A stretch of DNA of 64,000 nt. It comes from Thermaerobacillus caldiproteolyticus (GTDB lineage Bacteria; Bacillota; Bacilli; Bacillales; Anoxybacillaceae). Location of the stretch: NCBI RefSeq assembly GCF_013761245.1, contig NZ_JACDUT010000006.1, forward strand, positions 124,001-188,000. Reading direction: 5' to 3'. Below the pieces are notes generated by a model. That model was given only the letters and a program-made list of their open reading frames with translations, searched no databases and was not told where the DNA came from. Position numbers and translations under genes: made by a program. Of this stretch, positions 25,531 to 34,664 are shown piece by piece (position 1 is the first letter of the stretch; each line of letters opens with the position of its first letter).

Positions 25531-26187
25531 CTATTCAATCCGCTTTATCGCACTTGCCATTTTCAGGCGAGCAGCAGTGCATGAAATCACATCTTCTACA
25601 TCATACGGAGCCATCACTTCTTTTAATAAAAGTCCTTCATCCGTTACTTCGATGACGGCCATATCGGTAATGATGAGATCGACGCAACGCCAAGCGGTCA
25701 GAGGCAACGAGCATTGCTGCACAATTTTCGGTTCACCGTCTTTATTGACATGGCTCATCACGACAATCACTTTTTTTGTTTTTTGAGCCAGTTCCATCGC
25801 TCCGCCGACTCCCGGTACACGTTTCCCAGGAACCATCCAGTTCGCTAAATCTCCTCGTTCACTCACCTGTAAACCGCCTAAGACAGTCACATCAATAAGC
25901 CCTTTACGAATCATCGCAAATGCTGTCGCGCTATCAAAGTACGACGCCCCTTCTACCACGGTAATGGGATAGCCTCCAGCATTGCATAGATGAGCATCCT
26001 CTTCACCTTTTTTTGGACTTTTTCCAATGCCAAGGATGCCGTTTTCCGCTTGAAAGATGATTCTTCTTTCTTCTGGTAAAAAATTAGGAATGAGTGACGG
26101 AATACCAATGCCAAGGTTGACGACCATTCCGTCTATTAGTTCTTGTGCTGCACGCTTAGCGATTCGTTCCCTTACTCCCATATCCAT
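25531..26187 (-). CDS. yodR: CoA-transferase subunit B (YodR)
   Basis: 218 residues, CoA-transferase family I beta subunit. The catalytic Glu is in FQAENGILGIG, and SYFDSATAFAMIRKGLIDVTVLGGLQV is typical. With YodS it would form a heterodimer that moves CoA between acids, suggesting a beta-keto acid (aminoacetoacetate-like) step after transamination in lysine breakdown. The start at 26187 overlaps the end of yodS by 16 bases, a sign of coupled translation of the subunits. Confidence 0.9.
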   Translation of the reverse strand: MDMGVRERIAKRAAQELIDGMVVNLGIGIPSLIPNFLPEERRIIFQAENGILGIGKSPKKGEEDAHLCNAGGYPITVVEGASYFDSATAFAMIRKGLIDVTVLGGLQVSERGDLANWMVPGKRVPGVGGAMELAQKTKKVIVVMSHVNKDGEPKIVQQCSLPLTAWRCVDLIITDMAVIEVTDEGLLLKEVMAPYDVEDVISCTAARLKMASAIKRIE

Positions 26188-26873
26188 TTCCAGTCCACCC
26201 CATTGCTTTGCACAATATACGTTACAAAAATACCGGGCGTAACAATTTCCTCAGGATCCAATTCCCCGAGTGGCACGATTTCTTCTACTTCCGCAATCGT
26301 TATGCGCCCGGCCATCGCCACTAATGGATTCGTGTTACGAGCGCTTTTATCGTAAATTAAATTTCCAAACGGATCAGCCTTTTTCGCATAAACGAGAGAA
26401 ATGTCCGCGGTTAAAGGACGCTCAAGCAGATAGCGATTTCCGTCGATATCGACGGTTGGTTTCCCTTTGGCTAACCATTCGTGGCCAACCCCAATATCGA
26501 CAAGAATGCCGCCTAACCCTGCCCCGCCTGCGCGAATTCGCTCAATCAGAATGCCTTGCGGAGAAAATTCGACCTCCATTTTTCCTTCGTGCAGCAATTG
26601 TCCTGCAATAGGATTGGAGCCAATATGTGAAACAACCGCTTTTTTTATCCTTCCTTGAGCCACTAGCGGACCGACGCCGATATGAGGAAACGCCGTATCA
26701 TTGCAAATTAAGGTAATCTGTTGTACCCCTTTATCGATAATCGCCTGAAGGAGGGATGGAGGAGAACCAATGCCCCCAAACCCTCCAACCATTAACGAAC
26801 AACCATCGTCGATCATCTCAACCGCTTGTTCAATGGTGATGATTTTTCCATACTCGTTACTGACCATTGTCAT
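26172..26873 (-). CDS. yodS: CoA-transferase subunit A (YodS)
   Basis: 233 residues, alpha subunit of a family I CoA-transferase: DGCSLMVGGFGGIGSPPSLL (glycine-rich CoA loop), LICNDTAFPHIGVGPLV, and ISLVYAKKADPFGNLIYDKSARN. It pairs with YodR. The start at 26873 overlaps the yodT end by 17 bases. The overlap chain T-S-R and the short gap to Q show a single polycistronic unit. Confidence 0.9.
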   Translation of the reverse strand: MTMVSNEYGKIITIEQAVEMIDDGCSLMVGGFGGIGSPPSLLQAIIDKGVQQITLICNDTAFPHIGVGPLVAQGRIKKAVVSHIGSNPIAGQLLHEGKMEVEFSPQGILIERIRAGGAGLGGILVDIGVGHEWLAKGKPTVDIDGNRYLLERPLTADISLVYAKKADPFGNLIYDKSARNTNPLVAMAGRITIAEVEEIVPLGELDPEEIVTPGIFVTYIVQSNGVDWKWIWE

Positions 26874-28227
26874 GATGATTCTTTCCTTTCATCCACGTTG
26901 GAAGGTCATGATCAATTTCTACAAAGGAACGTGTAAGCAGATCAACGAATTCCGCCGCTTCTTCTTGATTCATCGTTAACGGTGGAGCAATGATGATCGC
27001 TGCTCCGTCTTTTCCGTTCCCTGAAGCGGACGGATAGACGAGCAATCCGTTTTTCTGTGCGATGGTGACAACCATATCGGTAAACGCAAGGGAACTAGGA
27101 ATCATTTCTTTCGTTTTGGGATGGACAAATTCCATTCCAATCAATAATCCCTTTCCGCGAATATCGCCAATCCAGCCAAAGCTCGCTTGTAACGAACGTA
27201 GTTGTTCAAATAAATAGCCCCCGATTTTGTTTGCGTTTTGGACAAGTTGATGCTTTTCAATAAATTCAAGAACGGCTAGCGCTGTCGCTGCCGATAACGG
27301 ATTGGCACTTAACGTATGGCCGCTCATCACAACGCCGGATCCATATAAAATCGGCTCCATAACACGTTCGCTTGCTAACGTTGCCGCGATCGGTGTATAT
27401 CCCGCCCCTAATCCTTTTCCAAGCGTTACAATATCCGCCTCTACATTCCAATGTTCCAACGCAAACATTTTTCCCGTTCGACCGAGTCCAGTCATGACTT
27501 CATCAGCGATAAATAAAATATTATGGCGATCACAAATATTACGAATGCGTTTGTAATATTCATCAGGTGGGGTGATCGCTGCCCCAGCCGCCCCGACAAT
27601 GGGCTCGGCGATAAAAGCAGCAATATGCTCAGCCCCAATGCGAATAATCGCTTCTTCTAGTTCATCCGCACAGCGTAACCGACAAGATGGATACGTACAA
27701 TGATAAGGACAACGATAACAATAGGGCGGAGAAACGGATGGAAACTCTTCTAATAGAGGGACAAAGCGCACCCTTCGTGTAGGATGACCGGACATGGAAA
27801 GCGCTCCGAGCGTAATGCCGTGATAACTTAACCAACGCGATAAAATTTTGTTTTTCCCGTTTATGCCTTGCTCTTGCCAATATTGAATCGCGATTTTCAT
27901 CGCCGTCTCCGTTGCTTCAGAACCACTATTCACCAAGAACGTCCAGTAGTGTGTGTGTCGAGAAATGTGTTTGTTTAATTTTTCTGCGAGCGCTTCCGCC
28001 GCTTCGCTCGTAAACTGCGAACGATATACAAACGCCACTTTTTTCGCTTGTTTGTTCATCGCATTAATGATTTCTTGTACCCCATGACCGAGATTGGCGG
28101 TGACCGCCCCTGAACAGCCGTCTATATATTTTTTTCCATCTGTATCATAAAGGTATATGCCTTTGCCGTATTGCACTATTGGATACGTCCGATGAAGGTG
28201 AGGCTTAATTAAATACGCAGATGCCAT
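26857..28227 (-). CDS. yodT: Class III aminotransferase (YodT)
   Basis: About 456 residues from ATG at 28227, chosen because GGGGGAGAAAGTG lies just upstream; a farther start at 28329 would run through the ribosome binding site. The PLP fold has LVNSGSEATETAMK, FIADEVMTGLGRTGKMFA and the PLP-lysine VTLGKGLGAGYTPIAA. A cysteine-rich insert YCYRCPYHCTYPSCRLRC (about residues 170-190) recalls a metal knuckle and is a feature of YodT-like enzymes. First gene of the operon; acts on amino or acetylated intermediates of lysine degradation. Confidence 0.88.
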   Translation of the reverse strand: MASAYLIKPHLHRTYPIVQYGKGIYLYDTDGKKYIDGCSGAVTANLGHGVQEIINAMNKQAKKVAFVYRSQFTSEAAEALAEKLNKHISRHTHYWTFLVNSGSEATETAMKIAIQYWQEQGINGKNKILSRWLSYHGITLGALSMSGHPTRRVRFVPLLEEFPSVSPPYCYRCPYHCTYPSCRLRCADELEEAIIRIGAEHIAAFIAEPIVGAAGAAITPPDEYYKRIRNICDRHNILFIADEVMTGLGRTGKMFALEHWNVEADIVTLGKGLGAGYTPIAATLASERVMEPILYGSGVVMSGHTLSANPLSAATALAVLEFIEKHQLVQNANKIGGYLFEQLRSLQASFGWIGDIRGKGLLIGMEFVHPKTKEMIPSSLAFTDMVVTIAQKNGLLVYPSASGNGKDGAAIIIAPPLTMNQEEAAEFVDLLTRSFVEIDHDLPTWMKGKNHHDNGQ

Positions 28228-28268
28228 CACTTTCTCCCCCTTTCCTTCACTCCCTCCCTTGTAGTGAA

Positions 28269-28300
28269 ATAGTATGCTGCAAAAAACTTTTTCATGAAAA
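28269..28300 (-). promoter_or_regulatory. Candidate SigE-type promoter of the yod operon
   Basis: CATACTAT (28276 to 28269, minus strand) resembles the SigE -10 consensus, about 40 bases before yodT. The -35 region (TCATGAA) is a poor match. The B. subtilis operon is SigE-controlled, so this is a guess supported by position. Confidence 0.3.
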
Positions 28301-28762
28301 GAAAAGCGAAACCGAACGTCTAGCTGCAAAGGAAATTCTCTTGAAGCAAGAAATCGCTGCTTTGTTTCACTTTGGAAATGAAAGATGATTTGTCACAAAA
28401 GAGCGAGGGACAATAAGAAATCTCTTCCTAAGGATGAAAGAACATATTCTTCCGACGAAAAATGATTGCATTTTGACAGCAGAAAATGATTTTTCTAACT
28501 AACAAGTGTCGGGAGCCGAGCTAGACGATAGGGAAAGGGAAATCAAGCCTTATTACCGAAATAGACAAATAGTTTCAATTTGAAAACGAAAAAAGCTCAA
28601 GCACCCCCTATTACCAAAAAATTTCACATCCTGTGGCAAACGGCGGAATGTCACCATCCTGTCTCCCGCGATGGACAAATGTTCTCTATTTGCCAGAAGT
28701 TCTTGAAAAAGGTTATTTGCCTCCGAGCGGCTGAACACCGGAGTAGTTCTTACGAAAAACAT
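28301..28762. other. Intergenic stretch upstream of yodT
   Basis: About 460 bases with no convincing gene. Short frames on both strands lack ribosome binding sites. It ends in a terminator for the flavoprotein gene. Confidence 0.5.
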
Positions 28763-28763
28763 C

Positions 28764-28793
28764 AAAAAGCGACGGATTTACGTCGCTTTTTTC
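28764..28793 (-). terminator. Terminator overlapping the flavoprotein stop codon
   Basis: AAAAGCGACG-GATTTA-CGTCGCTTTT hairpin; the stop codon lies in the loop. Confidence 0.8.
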
Positions 28794-29695
28794 TCTGCCA
28801 TAATGCTTTTATGAATCCAAATGGCCGCCTGCACTCCTTCTCCCATCGCAATTGCTACTTGTTCAGAATGAACGCCGATGTCACCAGCAGCCCAAATATT
28901 TTTTACATTTGTTTGTTTCGTTCGGGCGTCTGTTGGGATATGCTTGTTTTCTAATCGCTCAACCCCAAGTTGTTTTGCTAATTCCGTGTTAACTTGATTA
29001 TTTCCAAACGCAATAAATCCCCGTTCTCCGGTAAGTACAGTTCCATTTTGCAGACGAACACCACAAAAAAATGGCCCTTCTGTCACTAAAACGGATTGAA
29101 TCGGTTCACGCACATAATGAATACCTTGTTGGGATAACTGCTGTTGTAAGTCAAGGGAAAGTTCTTCTCCATCATGGTTGACATACGTAATATCATTGGT
29201 CCAGTACAGTAACGTCTTCGCCATATTCGCTCCTGCCGTCCCTGCCCCTAACACAATGACTTTTTTGTTCGTTACTTCATACCCATCACAATCAGGACAG
29301 ACGTAAATGCTTGTTCCTAAACACGGAACGAGGTTATCAATAGGCGGAATGCGGTCTTTCACTCCTGTTGCCAATAAAATCCGTTCTGCTTCGTACGTTT
29401 GTCCGCTTCTTCCGAACAATAAAAACTTCTTCTCTTTCTTTTTTGCGGCAATGACTTCATCGTCAGCAAACTGAATATTCAATCGTTCCGCCTGTTTTCT
29501 TCCGAGCGTGCGCAATGTTTCGCCGCTTACACCATCTGGCCAGCCAAGCAAGTTATGATAAGCGCGACAAAGGTTTGAGCGGCCGTTGTGTGCGTCAATC
29601 ACAAGAACATGATGACGATAACGTCCTAGCTGAATGGCTGCTTGCAATCCAGCAATACCACCGCCGACAATAATGCATTCATATATTCGTTCCAT
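28778..29695 (-). CDS. Thioredoxin-reductase-like FAD/NAD(P)H oxidoreductase
   Basis: 305 residues. FAD-binding CIIVGGGIAGLQAA at the N-terminus, the redox pair in VCPDCDGYE (near residue 135), NAD(P)H-binding VIVLGAGTAGANMA, and the FAD-closing IWAAGDIGVHSEQVAIAMG. This is the small TrxB-like group with a CxxC disulfide; the partner may be thioredoxin, a peroxiredoxin or unknown. Start at 29695. It is flanked by terminators on both sides and is thus monocistronic. Confidence 0.88.
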   Translation of the reverse strand: MERIYECIIVGGGIAGLQAAIQLGRYRHHVLVIDAHNGRSNLCRAYHNLLGWPDGVSGETLRTLGRKQAERLNIQFADDEVIAAKKKEKKFLLFGRSGQTYEAERILLATGVKDRIPPIDNLVPCLGTSIYVCPDCDGYEVTNKKVIVLGAGTAGANMAKTLLYWTNDITYVNHDGEELSLDLQQQLSQQGIHYVREPIQSVLVTEGPFFCGVRLQNGTVLTGERGFIAFGNNQVNTELAKQLGVERLENKHIPTDARTKQTNVKNIWAAGDIGVHSEQVAIAMGEGVQAAIWIHKSIMAEKKAT

Positions 29696-29772
29696 TGTTT
29701 CAACTCCTAGTATGTATTATTCTTTCTTAGTGTAGTTTACTTGTTTTGTTTCATTCATAATTGAACGAAAAA

Positions 29773-29803
29773 AGCTGTCTCCAACGAGAGAGACAGCCCT
29801 CTA
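29773..29803 (-). terminator. bioB terminator
   Basis: AAGCTGTCTC / GAGACAGC hairpin with T run on the minus strand, ten bases after the bioB stop. Confidence 0.85.
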
Positions 29804-29811
29804 AACCAATA

Positions 29812-30807
29812 TTAACAAACAGGTTGTTGTTCTCCTGCGAAGTCGATCTCAAAACCAAGATCTTCTAACATGCGATAGTCTTCCGATTTTTCTTGACCTT
29901 CCGTTGTTAAGTAATCACCAACGAAAATCGAATTAGCCGCATATAATCCGAACGGTTGCAAGGAGCGTAAATTAACCTCACGTCCGCCAGAGATACGAAT
30001 TTCTTTTGTCGGATTAATATAGCGAAACAGCGCTAACACTTTCAAACAGTAACGCGGATCAAGCTCGTCTGTGCCCGCAAGCGGTGTTCCGTCGATCGCA
30101 TGCAAAAAATTGACAGGAATTGAATCGGCATCAAGCGCTTTTAAACTGCGCGCCATATTAATAATATCTTGCTTTGTTTCTTTCATGCCGATAATGACGC
30201 CGGAACACGGAGAAATGCCAGCTTGTTTGACCGTTTCCACCGTTTTGACACGATCGTCATATGTATGTGATGTCGTGATGTTCGGATGATGCTCTTTGGA
30301 CGTGTTAATGTTGTGGTTATAACGGTCGACACCCGCTTCTTTTAACCGCACGGCCTGTTCTGGTTTTAAAATCCCCAAACACGCGCAAATTTTGAGTCCG
30401 AAACGTTCTTTAATTTCTTTTACGGCCGAAATGACGGTATCGATTTCTTTTTCGCTTGGACCGCGGCCGCTTGCAACAATACAGTATGTTCCGACGCGAA
30501 GGCGAGACGCTTCTTCCGCTCCGCGAATGAGCGTTTCTTTATCGACCATTTTGTACGTTTTAACAGGTGCTGTGGACACGGATGATTGCGCACAATATCC
30601 GCAGTTTTCCGGACAAAGCCCCGATTTCGCGTTAATGATCATGTTTAATTTTACTTTGTTGCCAAAATAGGCACGGCGAATGTTGTATGCTCCTTGTAGC
30701 AACACGAGCAGTTCTTCATCCGGACAGTCTAAAATCGCTTCTGCTTCTTCGTTCGTGATTTCTTCTCCCGCAAGAACACGGTCAGCTAATGCTAACCAAT
30801 TTTGCAT
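29812..30807 (-). CDS. bioB: Biotin synthase
   Basis: 331 residues. Radical SAM cluster CPENCGYC (C65, C69, C72), followed by the BioB landmarks VASGRGPSEKEI, RYNHNINTSKEHHPN (2Fe-2S and dethiobiotin region), GIIGMKETKQD-like and IRISGGREVNL. It inserts sulfur into dethiobiotin, the last step of biotin synthesis. No other bio genes are next to it. A BirA-type operator lies 56 bases upstream, so it should be repressed when biotin is ample. Confidence 0.97.
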   Translation of the reverse strand: MQNWLALADRVLAGEEITNEEAEAILDCPDEELLVLLQGAYNIRRAYFGNKVKLNMIINAKSGLCPENCGYCAQSSVSTAPVKTYKMVDKETLIRGAEEASRLRVGTYCIVASGRGPSEKEIDTVISAVKEIKERFGLKICACLGILKPEQAVRLKEAGVDRYNHNINTSKEHHPNITTSHTYDDRVKTVETVKQAGISPCSGVIIGMKETKQDIINMARSLKALDADSIPVNFLHAIDGTPLAGTDELDPRYCLKVLALFRYINPTKEIRISGGREVNLRSLQPFGLYAANSIFVGDYLTTEGQEKSEDYRMLEDLGFEIDFAGEQQPVC

Positions 30808-30862
30808 ATGTCCTCTCCCCTTTCCATGTGATTACATTTATCGTATGGCAACGAGCGATAAA

Positions 30863-30893
30863 TTGTCAACTAAAATAAAAATGTAGTTAACTA
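30863..30893 (-). promoter_or_regulatory. BirA operator upstream of bioB
   Basis: TTGTCAAC-N15-GTTAACTA matches the Bacillus BirA box (inverted GTTAAC half-sites about 15 bases apart). Confidence 0.8.
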
Positions 30894-30902
30894 TTACTAA
30901 AG

Positions 30903-30937
30903 ATAAAAAGGATGAGCAGACTTCCCATCCTTTTATT
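30903..30937 (-). terminator. Terminator after the FAD dehydrogenase gene
   Basis: AAAAGGATG / CATCCTTTT hairpin, T-rich on the minus strand. Confidence 0.8.
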
Positions 30938-32372
30938 TCGTTAATTTTTCGACAATGTCGCGTGCAATCCATACCCCACAGGCGCCTGCTTGGGCAAGAC
31001 CGCGCGTAATGCCCGCACCGTCTCCACCGACGTAAAGTCCGGAAATTTCTGTTTCAAAACGGTCATTCAACTTCGGGCGAGCGGAATAAAATTTCGCTTC
31101 GACTCCATAAAAGAGCGTATGCTCGGAAGCAAGCCCCGGAGTAACATGGTTCAGCACTTCGGTCATTTCAATTAAGCTTTTCATTGTATTGTATGGTAAA
31201 ACGAGACCTAAATCGCCGGGAACGGCCTCTTTCAATGTCGGTTCAATAAATCCTTCTTTAATTCTCTTCTCAGTTGAACGTCTTCCTTTTAAAATATCAC
31301 CGTACTTTTGCACAATGATTCCGCCGTTAGATAGCGCGTTGGCAAGGCGAGAGAGTTCGTGAGCGTATTCATTAGGTTTATCGAATGGCTCAGAGAACTT
31401 ATGCGACACTAATAGCGCAAAGTTCGTGTTGTTGCTGCCAAGCTTCGGATCTTTATACGCATGACCATTGGCAAGCATAATGCCAGAATGATTTTCGACG
31501 ACAACGTGTCCCGATGGGTTGCTGCAAAACGTGCGCACTTGGGTGCCCACCGACGTGTTAAAAATAAACTTTCCTTCATACAAATGTTCATTAATTTCTT
31601 CCATGACAATGTTCGATGTTTCGACGCGCACGCCGATATCGACTTGGTTATTGATCATGCGTAGACGACGTTTTTTTAATACTTTTGTCAGCCATACAGA
31701 GCCATCTCTTCCCGGAGCAATGACGACTTTATCAGCCGTAAGGACTGCACCGTTTTTTAGAATGACACCAATTACGCGATGGCGATCATTCTCTTTTTCC
31801 GTCACAATATCTTCAACCTCTGTTTGAAAGCGCATGTCAATCCGTTTATGTAAATATTCATAAATGCTTTTTAAAATTTCTAAGTTTTGCTCTGTTCCTA
31901 AATGGCGAACATAGGCGCGCAACAGTTTAAGTCCTGCGGCGTAGGCACGACGCTCGATTTCTTTCACTTTCTCCGTCATCGGATCGGTAATCGATTCGGT
32001 CGCCCCATGCTTCAAGTTAATTGAATCGACATATTTGATGAGTTCAATCACGGTAGAAGCTGGCAAATAATCGGTCATCCAACCGCCGAATTCGCTTGTA
32101 ATATTAAATTTTCCATCTGAATACGCTCCTGCTCCTCCAAAACCGTTTGTAATGGAACAGGCCGGTACACAGCCAGCATAATCTTTTTTTCCTGCTGGCG
32201 GTGGGCATTTCTCGATCTTTTTCTGAAGAATCGGGCAATTTCGTTTATAAATATCGTGTCCTTTATCAATTAGTAACACGTTAGCTCCTGGAAGTTTTAA
32301 CGTAAGTTCATAACAAGTAAAAATTCCTGCCGGCCCTGCGCCGACAACAATGACATCATAATGTGTTTTCAT
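30933..32372 (-). CDS. FAD-dependent dehydrogenase (GG-II family)
   Basis: About 479 residues from ATG at 32372, with AGGGGATG upstream; an upstream in-frame ATG at 32402 lacks a site. VIVVGAGPAGIFTCYEL is the FAD motif, and GLYVGGDGAGITRGLAQAG is the C-terminal FAD-contact motif of uncharacterised FAD-dependent dehydrogenases. Cysteine-rich stretches (RNCPILQKKIEKCPP, DYAGCVPACSITNGFGG) are conserved in this family and could bind a cluster. The substrate is unknown. Confidence 0.82.
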   Translation of the reverse strand: MKTHYDVIVVGAGPAGIFTCYELTLKLPGANVLLIDKGHDIYKRNCPILQKKIEKCPPPAGKKDYAGCVPACSITNGFGGAGAYSDGKFNITSEFGGWMTDYLPASTVIELIKYVDSINLKHGATESITDPMTEKVKEIERRAYAAGLKLLRAYVRHLGTEQNLEILKSIYEYLHKRIDMRFQTEVEDIVTEKENDRHRVIGVILKNGAVLTADKVVIAPGRDGSVWLTKVLKKRRLRMINNQVDIGVRVETSNIVMEEINEHLYEGKFIFNTSVGTQVRTFCSNPSGHVVVENHSGIMLANGHAYKDPKLGSNNTNFALLVSHKFSEPFDKPNEYAHELSRLANALSNGGIIVQKYGDILKGRRSTEKRIKEGFIEPTLKEAVPGDLGLVLPYNTMKSLIEMTEVLNHVTPGLASEHTLFYGVEAKFYSARPKLNDRFETEISGLYVGGDGAGITRGLAQAGACGVWIARDIVEKLTK

Positions 32373-32552
32373 ATATGCATCCCCTACCTTATCGTTTTCC
32401 ATCTGTAACTATACCAAGCATAACAACTCCCGTCAATACCAAAAACGAACTTTTACACAAAAAACATCATAAAATGTTCGTGTTTTCAAACTTGTGTTTC
32501 ATCAAAAAACTTGATAAGTTTGTAGAGTACAAAAAAGAGAGGGTGTGAGATT

Positions 32553-33149
32553 ATGAAGTTCCTTGTTAAAAACTTTTTAAACGGCGTACTAACGATTGTG
32601 CCGATTATTTTAGCCATCTACGTATTTTATAAAGTATTTACGTTTTTTGACGGATTGCTTGGAAGATATGTCAAACCGTATCTTCACGATGCGTACATAC
32701 CGGGAATCGGCATTTTATGTACGATTGTTCTGATTACCGTTCTCGGCTGGTTATCGACGCAATACATTAGTGGACGTGTGATTAAACTGATTGACCGTCT
32801 GTTGGAAAGCATTCCGCTTATGAAAACTGTCTATTCCGTCATTAAAGATACAGTCGCCTCATTTGTTGGAGAAAAACGGTCGTTTTCTAAAGTTGTGCTC
32901 GTGGAGTTGCCAAATACGGGAATGAAATGCATCGGCTTTATTACATCGGAGGAAGTCGAAAACTTATTCCATCCGTTTAAAGATCACGTCGCTGTCTATA
33001 TTCCGCAAACGTTCCAAGTCGCTGGGATTACCGTTTTAGTTCCGAAACAACAAGTTGAGGTCATTGATATGAAACCGGAAGAAGCGATGAAGTTCGTTCT
33101 TTCCGGAGGAATGACATCTGTAAAAAATAATGGGCTGTCCCGAAAATAG
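32553..33149 (+). CDS. DUF502 family membrane protein
   Basis: 198 residues. Two membrane helices at about residues 8-30 and 50-70 precede a soluble domain with IPLMKTVYSVIKDTVASFVG, GFITSEE, VAVYIPQTFQVAGITVLVPK and the end motif SGGMTS, all typical of DUF502. Function unknown. Start at 32553 with AGAGAGGGTG. Single gene ending in a shared bidirectional terminator. Confidence 0.88.
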   Translation: MKFLVKNFLNGVLTIVPIILAIYVFYKVFTFFDGLLGRYVKPYLHDAYIPGIGILCTIVLITVLGWLSTQYISGRVIKLIDRLLESIPLMKTVYSVIKDTVASFVGEKRSFSKVVLVELPNTGMKCIGFITSEEVENLFHPFKDHVAVYIPQTFQVAGITVLVPKQQVEVIDMKPEEAMKFVLSGGMTSVKNNGLSRK

Positions 33150-33168
33150 CGGGAAGCCCATTTAACAT
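33128..33168. terminator. Bidirectional terminator between DUF502 gene and corA
   Basis: AATGGGCT-CCCG / CGGG-AGCCCATT hairpin flanked by A and T runs. Confidence 0.85.
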
Positions 33169-33177
33169 AATTCTTCT

Positions 33178-34116
33178 CTAGAAATATCGCTTTTTCCAAA
33201 AGATAAATGCCGTTACACTCGAAAGCAAAGCCGCAAGCAGCATCGCGACCATAAATGCATACGGAGAATGCTGGTAAGGAATCGGCACGTTCATGCCGTA
33301 AAAACTAGCGACCATTGTCGGCAAGGAAATGACGATTGTAATTGCTGTTAAAAACTTCATAACAATGTTTAAGTTATTCGAGATGACAGAAGCAAATGCG
33401 TCCATCATCCCGCTTAAAATGCTGCTATAGACTTCGGCCATTTCAATCGCTTGTTTATTTTCGATAATGACATCCTGCAGCAAGTCTTGATCATCTTCGT
33501 ACATGCGTAAATAATTGAGGCGCATAAGCCGTTCCATCACAATATTGTTTGCCTTCAGTGAAGTCATAAAATACACTAAGCTTTTTTCCATGCTTAATAA
33601 CGAAAACAATTCTTTATTTTTCATGGACTGGTGCAATTCTTTTTCGATTTCGCTTGTTCTTCGGTTAATTTGTTTTAAATAGCGCAAATAATACGTCGAA
33701 ATCATATAAAGCATTTGCAGCGCAAATCTCGTTTTCATAAACGTGTAGAAGTTTTTAATTTTATTATTGGAAAATTCTTCAAAAATCGGGTTTTCTTGAA
33801 GACAAACCGTAATAAAGCACGTGTTTGTAATAATCATACCGATCGGAATCGTTTCATAAATCGGGCCATCGACTTCATCATGAGTGATAATCGGAATATC
33901 GACGATAATTAACACATGATTGTCTTCTTTTTCGACACGCGACCGTTCCTCATCATCCAGTGCATCTTTGATAGAATCGATCGGAATATCGAGATGATTG
34001 GCAATATACCGGATTTCTTCTTCCGTCGGAGCGACAAGATTAATCCAGCACCCATTTTTTACTTCATGAATTTCTTCGATTTTTCCATTTGCGTTTGATA
34101 AATACATTTTCATCAT
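33178..34116 (-). CDS. corA: CorA-family magnesium transporter
   Basis: 312 residues: a soluble N-terminal domain (1-245) with a long stalk helix, then two C-terminal membrane helices. The signature YGMNVP ends the first, followed by the short loop and the basic tail WKKRYF. CorA forms pentamers that admit Mg2+ (or Co2+/Ni2+). Start at 34116 with AAGGAGGAAG. A 39-codon frame lies immediately upstream and may be a leader. Confidence 0.93.
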   Translation of the reverse strand: MMKMYLSNANGKIEEIHEVKNGCWINLVAPTEEEIRYIANHLDIPIDSIKDALDDEERSRVEKEDNHVLIIVDIPIITHDEVDGPIYETIPIGMIITNTCFITVCLQENPIFEEFSNNKIKNFYTFMKTRFALQMLYMISTYYLRYLKQINRRTSEIEKELHQSMKNKELFSLLSMEKSLVYFMTSLKANNIVMERLMRLNYLRMYEDDQDLLQDVIIENKQAIEMAEVYSSILSGMMDAFASVISNNLNIVMKFLTAITIVISLPTMVASFYGMNVPIPYQHSPYAFMVAMLLAALLSSVTAFIFWKKRYF

Positions 34117-34152
34117 ATGAACACTTCCTCCTTTTCGACGCGAGGAAGTTTG

Positions 34153-34272
34153 TCATTCTTCCTTTCCGAACGGAGCTCGTTTTCGAATGATGAGTAGCTC
34201 GTTCATTGGAAAAGAAGACGCGACTTCCCCGCTATATTCCGGTTCTGGTTCAGCCGAACTTCGACTACTCAT
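34153..34272 (-). CDS. 39-residue small protein or leader peptide upstream of corA
   Basis: ATG at 34272, with AAAGGAGTGA about 15 bases upstream, gives MSSRSSAEPEPEYSGEVASS and ends RKRAPFGKEE. It stops 36 bases before corA. It is not recognised; position suggests a leader peptide, but the content is not obviously regulatory. Confidence 0.35.
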   Translation of the reverse strand: MSSRSSAEPEPEYSGEVASSFPMNELLIIRKRAPFGKEE

Positions 34273-34382
34273 AGACGAAAACGTCACTCCTTTCACAAAA
34301 ATTTCTATCCTCGATTAATAATAACGTCGAAACGATGATTTGTATAGTGTTTTTCAAAAGAAAAAGCAGCCTACTGGCTACT

Positions 34383-34520
34383 TTATTCACTCGATTGTGT
34401 TGTGTTAAAAAAATCGTGTTGATTTTTTTTCTCTTTTTTTGCGGATGGCTGTTTTGACTCTCGCTTTCCCATCACACCATCGGATTCGTAGCTTAAACGA
34501 AACGTTGACTTTTTGTCCAT
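34383..34520 (-). CDS. 45-residue hydrophilic small protein
   Basis: ATG at 34520 with AAAAGGGAGGGCGG upstream. The product begins MDKKSTFRLSYESDGVMGKR and has a lysine-rich middle (SAKKEKKNQ). It is soluble and charged, of the size and composition of minor spore or nucleic-acid-associated proteins. No family recognised. Confidence 0.5.
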   Translation of the reverse strand: MDKKSTFRLSYESDGVMGKRESKQPSAKKEKKNQHDFFNTTQSSE

Positions 34521-34664
34521 ATTGCCGCCCTCCCTTTTCGTTGTCCATATCTTTACTTTATGTAAAAATGGAATGATTTAGTCAAAAATGTCATGAGATG
34601 TTCATGAATATTTTTACATATTGCTGCTCATTAACTTATAATAAGGGATAAGGAGGGTATACAA

